The notes under the pieces: model-generated
Databases searched by the model: none
Seen by the model: only the letters and a program-made list of their open reading frames with translations
Told to the model about the DNA's origin: nothing
From: Cladophialophora immunda
Lineage: Eukaryota > Ascomycota > Eurotiomycetes > Chaetothyriales > Herpotrichiellaceae
Assembly: GCF_000835495.1 (NCBI RefSeq)
Contig: NW_015622546.1
Coordinates: forward strand, 374,883-438,882
Direction: 5' to 3'
Length of the DNA stretch: 64,000 bases
Program-made: the position numbers and the translations under genes
Shown: in pieces, positions 55,826 to 64,000 of the stretch
How the letters are laid out: each line of letters begins with the position of its first letter
Position numbering within the stretch: the first letter of the stretch is position 1

Positions 55826-56671
55826 ATGAAGCAGATCACGACAGCAATCTTTGATATACGAACCAACATTGCCATTCACCTGGTACTGACAACACCCCAA
55901 AAAGATATGTCGAGCGACATGGAGATGCATTACCTTGAGCCGAATGTTGCCAGCTGTCGGAGCTCGCGCACTTTCGTCGCTGATCACAACGAGTCGAAAT
56001 CCGAGCAACTGCTCCAGCTCATCCTCGAGGAGCTGGAATCGCACAACAAGTCCAAGACCGCTCCTGAAGTCTTCCGGATTAAGAGAAGGGACTTCGCCCA
56101 GGGACGGTCTAACTTGGCTCAAGTCACGACCAGTAGCAGCGCTGGTTCCTTGATGTCTCCCACAGGCTCGTCCAAAGATAAATTCATTCTTCGCCGCAGT
56201 CGTTGCCTTTGCGGCCTTTGGCGGGTCCATCACCTTTCAGTGCATTTTCCAAGCTGTCCCCGAGACGACCGAAAACCCGGCCTAACACCGGAGCATGCTC
56301 GGACATTCATTGCCATCAGCTGGTTACTCTTCACAATGGACTTGAGTCTGGCTAGTATCCTGCTCGCAGCAATGTACGTGCGCTAAGCCTGGTGCAAAAA
56401 GCGGCAAACCGATTCGGTGACGCGGTGGACCCGGGTTCGACTTCAAGTTTTCCGATATGTGAACCTCATTGCGGCTCTGGTCTTGCGTTTGGGGCCGGTG
56501 GCGGCGCTGGTGTTTGTAGCACTTGCTGTGTCAGTCTTTTCAGTCAGTGCAGGCAAGACGGCATTGGTATCAGTCATTGTTTTAGGGGGGGCCATCGTAT
56601 TTTTATGGGCTGGCTTCTGCATCAGGCAAATCTGCACCAGAAAGAAGAGAGGACAAGATCCTGCCGCATGA
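55826..56671 (+). pseudogene. four-TM membrane protein gene, apparently frameshifted
   Basis: Parts of one protein lie in three frames. The N-terminal part runs from an ATG at 55826 or 55907 to about 56117 (acidic, KSEQLLQLILEELESHNKSK). An intron (about 56118-56165, ending TCTCCCACAG) then leads to ARPKINSFFAAVVAFAAFGG and a second hydrophobic run, which hits a stop at 56282-56284. The continuation GLTPEHARTFIAISWLLF lies in the next frame from about 56279, followed by a possible splice at 56375 into AALVLRLGPVAALVFVALAV and VSVIVLGGAIVFLWAG. No normal intron can bridge 56270-56290, so a single-base frameshift (real or a sequencing error) is the simplest explanation. The family resembles small fungal four-TM proteins of unknown function. 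Confidence 0.6.
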
Positions 56672-58562
56672 AACTACCGCCGTATGCACCCAACCACAGG
56701 TGGGCATCATTCTCCAGATGTACCTTAGTCGTGTCTCAATTGTTCAGCCGTCATTATGATTCAGAATTTGTGACAACAGCAAAGGTGGTTTCATATCGTT
56801 TTCCTTTTGAAACTGAGACAGCAGGCGAGACGCAGGGGCGTCCTGTTCAGCCAGCGAAAGGGAGTTGTGGGAAGTTCCACCAGATGGGGTCCGGGTTGGA
56901 TTTGAGCTTGGGCCAAATAGCGGGCCATTTTGCGAGGAGGGCAGAGAGTCCCTTAGCGAGGGAGCGTGGGAGGCGAGGAGGGCTCGAGCGTTGGCGGGCT
57001 ATGCCGAAGAGAGAATCTGGACATGTGCTTCGGTAAGAGGCCGGACAGGCGAGGGTCAAACCACGCGACAGTGACTGTCTGCCTTTAGCGAGGGCGCTGG
57101 ACGGAGGGAGAGCAAAAGGGGTCAAGGAGAGGTGGAGTGTGGGTTTCGAGAGATAAAGGACAGACGCTTGGTAGCTGGTACAATGATACTTTGTTATCTT
57201 GAAGGGAGAGAATGAGAGGATGAGTGTGTGCTGACTTTTGAGTTTCGCAGGTGGAAGTCTCGCTGTCCAGGGGATCGACCACTGCCCGAGGGCAACGTTC
57301 CTCGGCTGTTCATGAGTCGTTCAGGTGTCTGAGCGTCTTTGTGCTGTGCGGGAGATTGTCCAATTCCAGCCTTTTGTTCAAACTCTGTGACCCGTGAGGC
57401 ATTGGGGGAAAAGGAGGGTCTGGTGGTTCCTCTGGGTTGTTGGCTCGAGTCCGTGCGCCCGCAGGCTTATCTCTACGTATGGGGGAGACTGTGGGAGGGC
57501 GAAATGGACACCACATGGTTCCTATTTGTGTTTTGTGCCTGTACCGAGTAGGATTCACCAGATGCGTCGCCAAAAGAAGCACAAAGACGTGTATCCTCCC
57601 TGCTCGCTCACGTAAATGCTGAGGAAATGCGAGTGAGTATCTGGCAATGCGGACTGGCGGGTGGGATGGCGCAGCTCACTGGCTGCCTGTAACTACGGGT
57701 GGGCAACAGTGGGCGCCTGGAGGTGCCTACAGATGCAATCATGAGCCACTGATAAGGGCCCTACAATCCCTACTGGGGCCTCTGGGTGCCTATAAGCGTT
57801 AGTGAGTTGATTCTTTCTGGTGCCCCGAACACTTGTCACTCACTCTCACTCTCGCTCGCCCACTCGAGTCCCTGCCTCCTCCAGTCACATCTCGCCGTCG
57901 ACCATCCCACTCTCACAGAGACACACACTCTGTGCCCTTCCCGCGGTGCTGCCTCGCTACCTGCCACCCTCGGTCGAAGCTAGCAGTAAACGAACTATCC
58001 AGCGGGCCAGGGACTTTACTCCGTACTTTTACTTATCAGTTGCGCCACCGTGCTTCGGCCTCTGCCACTCTCCACTCCCCACCGCCGGCCTCTCGTTCTC
58101 ACTGCCTGCGACCAAGATAACCACCCTCCCGGCCCTCCAAGGGTCCCAGGCCGCTAACTCCTCTACACTCCGTTCTCGACTCCAATCTGTATCTCGCCCG
58201 GTCATGGCCCTTGCGCCCATCCATCTGATTGCGTCCTTTTCCCACTGCCACCACCCTCTTCGCCCTCTGCCACTACCAATACGGCGCTACCAGTCGGCTC
58301 TTCCCTCTACTCCAGCTTGAATAGTTGACGCTTTGCTACCACCTCTGCGCCTCCCTCCGACGTCTGCTACCACTCCTACGACTCGAGCTTACCTACCTGT
58401 GCGCCCAGCGTCGTCGCTCTATCGCACCTCGACGTCCCATGGCCTTGGTGCTGAGTTCCAGAAACCATCCGCCTTGACAGTTGTTCTCGAAGCTATGACG
58501 AATTTCTCGAGTCTCCCACCCTAAAGCCCGAATCAATTGCCCTCTTGGCCAAAGAAAACGGA
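56672..58562. promoter_or_regulatory. 1.9-kb intergenic region with pyrimidine-rich leader
   Basis: The left half is G-rich on the plus strand with no recognised gene. From about 57830 to 58490 the plus strand is strongly C/T-rich (for example ctcactctcactctcgctcg), as in promoters and 5' UTRs of highly expressed fungal genes. It leads into the membrane-protein gene on the right and may contain its first exon. Confidence 0.5.
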
Positions 58563-60275
58563 ATGGCCGTCATTGAATTTCTCGAGCGTCGCATATACCA
58601 CGATGACCCGCCCGCATACCAGTCGCGGGTTGAGACGAACCCGACACTGATCGTGTCTTGGTGGTGCACATTGTTTTCTCTCACGGCCATCCTGATCCGT
58701 GTTTTGGGACGATGGGTGCGCACCGAAAGACTGTTTCGGGAAGACTGGATCATGTTCTACAGCATCATTCCCCTCATGATTCGCATGGGACTGGTCCATG
58801 TCGTTCTAATCTGGGGGACCAACAACACAACCACGGAAGGACTGACCTCTTTGCAAATACACCATCGCGAGATTGGAAGCAGATTGGTCCTCGCGGCTCG
58901 AATATTCTATGCGGCGTTTATCTGGGTGGCCAAACTGACCGTGCTCGAGTTTCTCAAGCGCCTCATTGGAAAGTCGTGGGCCAAGTCGTACGAAGTCGGA
59001 CTCCGATTCATTTATGGCTTCCTGGTCGTCACCTTCATTGCCGTCGTTATCGGTACCCTGTCCGAATGTCAGCCTTTCTCGCACTACTGGCAGGTCGTCC
59101 CAGATCCCGGGCCTCATTGTCGAGAAGGACTGGTCCAACTGATCGTCATGGGAGTTTGCGATATCGTCTCTGATGTGGTCCTAATCGTTTTCCCCATTCC
59201 CTTGGTCTGGCAATCCTCGATGCGCCTCCGCAAGAAGATTTCCCTCGTCCTTCTCTTCCTTCTGTCAACCATTCTCATCGCTATCACCGCCTATCGAGTT
59301 CCTTCTACCATCTCACGACGCTCCTCACAGCAGTACCGGTCGCTCTTAGCGTCACTGGAGATTCTGGCCGCTGCAGGGGTATCAAATGCTATCGTCATCG
59401 GCAGCTTCATCCGTGACAGAGGTGTGAAGAAGGCTAAATTCAGAGCGGCGTCCGTGGACGACACCAGTTCTCTCGGTCGACAACCTACAAGAACCCGGAC
59501 GATATCTGTCACTCAACACCATTGGGGTTCCGATGAAGATCTGGCCAGAGGCGTCGGCGTCGCACTACCGCCGATACTGCGGAGCGGCACCTACGTGGAA
59601 CCCACGCCTCGTTTGGCCGAAGTGGCTGTGGTGGCTCTCCCGCAAAAGTCCTCTGAGGTCCATATGGAGCCCAGCGACCAAATCCGACACGCTCCATTCT
59701 CTTCGAGATGGAACTTCGCCGAGGCCTCTCGTTCCCGCAGAAAGCCCTCGCTGGACACCCTCAGCAGCAGCTCGACAGCTGATATTAAATTGCGCGATTT
59801 GAAACTGCAACTTGATGAACCGCGCCAAAGCGAAGGCGGCAACGACTACATAGAAACCGACACACCAAGCAGGATGGGTTTCTTCGACGTCGGCGGCCTT
59901 GTCGATCAGCCACCCAATGAGTCACCAATGTCTCGATCTCGCCAGGCGTCCATCCAAGAAGTTTCTCGTCGCTTGTCCCAGCCCCATCCGCATGGAGTCA
60001 GATCCGGCTCGAAAGCCTTCCTCTCGGACATCGGTGGTCTGCTATCCCGACCGTTACGGATACGCGAAGAGGAGGAGCTTCATTCCACGTCAACAGCATC
60101 CCCGAGGCATGCGAGTAGTCCTGGTCGTTCGCCTATGAGATCTGAAAAGAGGAAGTCGTCACATCGGAACCGCTTGCCTTCACAGCAGGAGGAGGATATG
60201 GAACCTATTCGACCGGCGCGGCCCAGTGGACCTGACGACTTGGATATCTCGGATGCTGGTGGGTTACTACGATGA
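58563..60275 (+). CDS. fungal rhodopsin-like integral membrane protein (seven TM)
   Basis: 570 aa from the first in-frame ATG. The membrane half has seven helices, with the landmarks SWWCTLFSLTAILIRVLGRW, RLFREDWIMFYSI, RIFYAAFIWVAKLTVLEFLK, SECQPFSHYWQVVPDPGPHC and VSDVVLIVFPIPLVWQSSMR, typical of the large Pezizomycotina 'rhodopsin domain' family; no retinal-binding Lys signature is seen. The cytosolic C-terminal half is Ser/Arg-rich and disordered. The frame stays open upstream from 58455 and encodes DEFLESPTLKPESIALLAKE just before the ATG, which looks like real conserved protein. A spliced 5' exon therefore probably supplies the true start. Function is unknown; family members are proposed sensors or transport-related proteins. 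Confidence 0.85.
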   Translation: MAVIEFLERRIYHDDPPAYQSRVETNPTLIVSWWCTLFSLTAILIRVLGRWVRTERLFREDWIMFYSIIPLMIRMGLVHVVLIWGTNNTTTEGLTSLQIHHREIGSRLVLAARIFYAAFIWVAKLTVLEFLKRLIGKSWAKSYEVGLRFIYGFLVVTFIAVVIGTLSECQPFSHYWQVVPDPGPHCREGLVQLIVMGVCDIVSDVVLIVFPIPLVWQSSMRLRKKISLVLLFLLSTILIAITAYRVPSTISRRSSQQYRSLLASLEILAAAGVSNAIVIGSFIRDRGVKKAKFRAASVDDTSSLGRQPTRTRTISVTQHHWGSDEDLARGVGVALPPILRSGTYVEPTPRLAEVAVVALPQKSSEVHMEPSDQIRHAPFSSRWNFAEASRSRRKPSLDTLSSSSTADIKLRDLKLQLDEPRQSEGGNDYIETDTPSRMGFFDVGGLVDQPPNESPMSRSRQASIQEVSRRLSQPHPHGVRSGSKAFLSDIGGLLSRPLRIREEEELHSTSTASPRHASSPGRSPMRSEKRKSSHRNRLPSQQEEDMEPIRPARPSGPDDLDISDAGGLLR

Positions 60276-62495
60276 CATCTGCCTCTCTAGTTGACACTCT
60301 GAGAGGCGGTTGTCTTTGCGCCTCTGCGTTGTTTTCTATGATTTTGTGGGAAGCCCGTGGGATTGAGAGCGAAAGATGGCTGTGAATACCAGGATTTGAT
60401 GGGGTTTTCAAAACTTTGAGATTTTATGCATATACCACTGAGCGATGGCGCTGGGGAAGGACTAGGTATGCATGTGGGTATTTACAGTGATCTGATTGAC
60501 GTAATGATATCCCGTGGGGGCATTGGACAGGCCATGGTTGATGATACTGGGTTTTGCTACGAGCATGATGATACTGGCTTGGTTGACAGCCACATATTTT
60601 TGCACAGTGATGAGGATGAAAAAATACAGCTATTGACCTCCATCTCGGATGCTTTTGTCTTCCTGTACACCGGCTTTTCTAATGCTGTGCTCTGTCGAAG
60701 CTATCCTAACTAACCATAAGTCAGACGGCATCAACATCTCAGAGCATTCAGAAAGTTGCAGCTGGTCAGAGAAGGCAAGGCTGAACCGGGCAGCGCGCAA
60801 GGCTGAAGGGGCCCGAGTGATCGACGGGGAAACTTTCCTGCGTGCGAACGTTGCACGTCATTCGGGACCGCGGGAAGATGGGAACCAACACGGCGATGAA
60901 AATACGAAGATGGTGTGGGTGAACGAGACCCTGATGACGTACGCCGCGCTGAGCGGGGCAGTGCCAAGCTTTGGAGAGGCCGAGTGTAACCGAGCTCGGA
61001 GAGTCGAAGCCCGAGCCAAGTCGCACACTAGTCCGGTTCTGGACAGGATGGTGCGTTTGCGGCACCGTACCAAGTTATTCTTTCTTCCCAGTTGCTTTTC
61101 TTCCACCCCGTATCCTCCCAGGGCCTTGCTCGTTGTACCTTTGACCGTGCTGATACACCTTTGCTCCCTTGTGCAAGAAGTCGGCCCACAGGGCACGCAG
61201 CTTTCACGAATTGACCCTCTCCGACCCCACGCAAGCCATGCGAGAAAGTCCAATGCGTCGTGACAAACCGTGATCTGCGGAATGTATCTGTCGCCGTAGA
61301 ACGAGGCGAGGACTTAGAGGAGCTCGCGGTCGAGGCGTGTTCGATGCGAAAGAAAATGATCCTGGTGACACGGCGCACCCCCGACTATGGCGGCATGGTG
61401 ACGAATCGCCTCTAAGCCACGGCATATTTGTGGATTGCTCGCAGTTCATCTCCGGCGTCCATGTCCTCCCTTCCATCACCCTTCAGGCTTGAAACCGATA
61501 GGTGTAAAGCGTCTCCATCTTCGTGTGACACTCTCTTCGTGACAGTTACCAGCCCTAACCCGACGGGTGAGTTCATCACTCAAAGCTTCGTCCCACGGAG
61601 AAAGCAAACGCGGACAACCCGCAAGGCGAGGCGTGGAGCAGACGCGGTGCCTGATCGTCGGCATGCAGACATTGACCGATGATTTCTGGCCGACAGGGAT
61701 GTGAGAGAGGCAGCGCAAGGAAACGACGCGCTCCTATTGCAGAGCATTCCTCGAGGTCCGCTCGCATGTGCGCGCGGCATACAGTGTTTCTGGAAGTCTA
61801 GGAAGACAAAGGGTGCCGCGAGGGGAACTTTATACCACGGCGCCGTCATAGCGCCTTGGCCGCATTCGGGAAGTCGATGTACCTTCTTAGACACTCGCAC
61901 CAGACCTATTCCGGGAAATTTAGGAGAAACATTGATTAGCCAATCTACACCCACCCCCGGGATAGGTCTTGGTGTATCAGCGTCCATGGTGTAGGGCCAA
62001 AAGTTGGTAATGATGCTTCCTGGTGGCCGATTTGTGGATGACTTGCAAGCCTTCGCACGCACGGCCTCATGACAGATCCATTTGAGAAGACTATCCGCTC
62101 GATGGACATACAAAGTCCCGATGACGGGGGCATTCTTGCTTCCATTCGGAAGAACTCAAACTGTAGGTGGTTTGGTCTTGGTCCACAGCCTGAGGCCTCG
62201 CTTCGTGTATGGGGATGCATGCATATGCTGACGAGAAGTCCATTCTCGCCGAGCTTGCCGGGCTCTCAGAGCCGATGATGCAGGTCTTCTGGGAGAAGAG
62301 GGCATTTGTCGAAATGGTCTATCTGCAACCGTGATGTTGCAGTGGCAGGCGCCGTCAAGTCATCGGAATCAACCTATATATGGCTCTGCCCCTTCGGAGT
62401 TGACTGAGACTTCTCCGCTGATGGACACGCCATCCAGAATAGCAAAGTTGCTCCTTTGAACATCATACCAAGCAGCATCCGCAAGATTGTCAGAG
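60276..62495. other. 2.2-kb region without a recognisable gene
   Basis: Both strands were read. The open frames (for example 60649-61263 plus and 61580-62113 minus) carry no conserved domain. It may include the 3' UTR of the rhodopsin-like gene and the promoter of the dehydrogenase gene. Confidence 0.4.
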
Positions 62496-63673
62496 ATGGC
62501 ATCCGAAATTCCCAAGACCATGAAAGCGGTACAACTTGTAGGGGTAGGTTGATCCCTGCGCAGCGAACGCCACCCACGACTGATAAGTTCTCAGTGGAAG
62601 AAACCATACGAACTGCATGAGATACCAGTCCCCAAGATCGGTGATAGCGACCTGCTTGTCAAGGCCGCTGCAGCAGGCTTCTGCCATACCGACTACCAGG
62701 TCTGGGAGGGCGTATACCAGTCCCCGACGCCAATAGTGCCGTCTCACGAACCGGTGGGGACGATTGTCGCTGTCGGGCCCAAGGTACAAGATAAGTGGAA
62801 GGTTGGACAGCGTGTCGGCGCTCTCCTATTTCGTCATCAATGCCACAGCTGCCTTGGTTGCAAGGTCAACAACGATATCCGGTTCTGCGAGAATATCGAT
62901 TTTGCGGGACTGAAGGCTGATGGCGGCATGGCGGAGTACTTCATTGCTGATGGGAATAACTCGGTCCTGCTGCCAGATGAAGTGGACTTTGTGAACGCTG
63001 CTCCGTTGATGTGTGCCGGGGTAAGTTTCGCCATATACTGCCACGAGCTCCTCTTCACGCATATTGCTTTGATCGTGATGCTAAGCCTTGTTAGGCGACG
63101 ACCTGGGCTGCCATAGAGGCATCGGGAGTCCAACCTGGAGCCCCCATTGGGATCGTGGGGATTGGCGGACTGGGCTCTCTGGCAGTTCAGTTTGCGAAGG
63201 CGCTCGGACACCCCACAGTCGCGATTGACAATCGCGAGGAAGGCAGAACTCTCGCCAAGGAGACGCCATTGAAAGCAGACTTCGTGGTCGACTTTAACGA
63301 CAAGGACGCCACGGATAAGATCAAGAAATGGGCAGGTGATGGAGGCCTTCCAGCAATCGTCATCACCACCGACAACAACGATGCCACCAATTGGGCGTTG
63401 TCCACCTTGAGGCCGCACGGAGTCGCCGTGCCACTCGGCCTGCCTGTGCCCAACGTCCAATTCGACTCGTTCGCGCTGGTGTTCCAGGAATTGACCCTCA
63501 AGGGGTCAGTGGTGTCCACGAAGGAGCAGGCCGCAGCGATGATGAGGGTGGTGGCCAAGCACGGAATTCGGTCGCATGTCACGACCATCCCGCTCGAGAA
63601 GGTGCCAGAGGTCTTGCCAGAAGCGTACCTGGACCCTCACCTTAAGGGTCGCCTCGTTGTAAAGATCTCCTGA
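62496..63673 (+). CDS. zinc-dependent alcohol dehydrogenase
   Basis: Medium-chain dehydrogenase/reductase oxidising alcohols with NAD+. Exons 62496-62537, 62595-63020 and 63095-63673 encode 348 aa. Catalytic zinc ligands are in GFCHTDYQVW (Cys) and PSHEPVG (His-Glu). The structural zinc site is the C-x2-C-x2-C-x7-C run in QCHSCLGCKVNNDIRFC. The cofactor Rossmann motif is GIGGLGSLAVQFAKALG, and the acidic Asp at the end of strand 2 (VAIDNREEGR) favours NAD over NADP. The C-terminus LKGRLVVKIS is typical of fungal Adh1-like enzymes. The first exon has 14 codons (ATG to MKAVQL) and is fixed by the family's 'MKAVQ(L/V)' start. Plausible role: fermentation or alcohol detoxification. Confidence 0.92.
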
Positions 63674-63730
63674 GAGATTCTTTGTAGGTGCATCATTGCT
63701 CAACAGCATGTAGGTCGGTCTTAGCCTACC

Positions 63731-63749
63731 ATGAATGAATGAATGAATG
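63731..63749. repeat. (ATGA)4 short tandem repeat
   Basis: Tetranucleotide repeat atgaatgaatgaatgaatg, 58 bp after the dehydrogenase stop codon, probably in its 3' UTR. Confidence 0.9.
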
Positions 63750-63922
63750 TTCCAGGCCAGGGATGGACTCTTCCTAGACTTCTTGGATAGAATTGGCGCC
63801 GAGAAGCATAAATAGGCTCGTTCGAGAGACCGAGGTAGGGTGCCAAGATTTCGGGCTCAAATCTCGCAGGTATATAGCTTTGAATGCCCCAAATTTCCAT
63901 CACAATCAGTCCAAATCAACTC

Positions 63923-64000
63923 GACACTTTGGCCGAGTGGTTACGCTGCCCTGCTATATACCATGTCTTGGTATAAGCGGTCCAGGCAGTCTCTTCGGAG
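63923..64000 (+). tRNA. tRNA-Ser(GCT)-like, intron-containing, truncated by window end
   Basis: Acceptor start GACACTT, then the A-box-like TTGGCCGAGTGGTTA. The anticodon arm is CTGCC / CT-GCT-A...A / GGCAG, with perfect 5-bp pairing and anticodon GCT (serine codons AGC/AGT). A 27-nt intron after position 37 (starting tatacc, containing ggtata, so able to fold as a hairpin) is placed canonically. It is followed by the start of a long variable arm (tctc-ttcg-gag), as in class II tRNA-Ser. The T arm and 3' end are beyond the window. The D arm is anomalous: the expected GGC pairing with GCC is missing, as if three bases were lost between GGTTA and CG. It is either a pseudogene or a divergent gene. 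Confidence 0.65.

Noticed and set aside
60649..62113. open frames of 131-204 codons on both strands
   Set aside because: No conserved domain, no convincing start or splice context; they overlap each other on opposite strands.
1..64000. CRISPR array, prophage, integrated virus, rDNA or telomeric repeat
   Set aside because: No regularly spaced direct repeats, viral genes, rRNA sequence or TTAGGG arrays were seen; the gene structure is fungal nuclear.

Overview
This is nuclear DNA from a filamentous ascomycete (Pezizomycotina). Genes are compact, and most carry one to five short introns of about 48-80 nt (one of 311 nt) with GT(A/G)-AG ends and CTAAC/CTAAT-like branch sites. Typical fungal families are present: Zn2Cys6 regulators with the fungal-specific TF domain, HET, the fungal 'rhodopsin-like' membrane domain, MARVEL and GMC oxidoreductases. 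The richness in Baeyer-Villiger monooxygenase, P450, GMC and ADH genes would suit a Chaetothyriales-like or similar saprobe, but the sequence alone does not fix the order. All intron-exon models here were made by hand from splice signals, frame and family conservation.

Left edge (1-4.7 kb): a 5'-truncated MFS transporter, a short fungal transcription-factor-like gene, and the housekeeping cyclin H (Ccl1) gene.

Accessory region (about 5-27.4 kb): a Baeyer-Villiger monooxygenase, a Zn2Cys6 regulator (TF1) divergent from a bacterial-type 4,5-dihydroxyphthalate-decarboxylase-like gene, a MARVEL protein, an F-box protein, a sugar-type MFS transporter, a HET-domain relic, a cytochrome P450 divergent from a second Zn2Cys6 regulator (TF2), and a GMC oxidoreductase. 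TF1 and TF2 are clear paralogues with the same intron positions, and each shares a divergent promoter with an enzyme gene. The TF2/P450 promoter holds a perfect 8-bp-arm inverted repeat of the CGG...CCG type. No polyketide synthase, NRPS or terpene synthase backbone is visible, so a catabolic or tailoring cluster is the more natural reading. This is the most interesting part of the window.

Right part (27.6-54 kb): mostly conserved housekeeping or regulatory genes. These are a small conserved fungal protein, a KXD1/BLOC-1-like protein, a very large hybrid histidine kinase with a degenerate plus a canonical receiver domain, a TM9SF/EMP70 protein, the calcium sensor NCS-1/frequenin, proteasome lid subunit Rpn6, the U3 snoRNP protein Sof1 and a CSN12/Thp1-like PCI protein. 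Long gene-empty stretches (2-2.8 kb) flank the KXD1-like gene and the histidine kinase.

Right edge (53-64 kb): an unrecognised protein with a helical N-terminus, a duplicated Pro/Ser-rich linker and a Cys/His-rich C-terminus; a probably frameshifted four-TM protein gene; a rhodopsin-like membrane protein; a zinc alcohol dehydrogenase; and, cut by the window end, an intron-containing tRNA-Ser(GCT)-like gene with an anomalous D arm.
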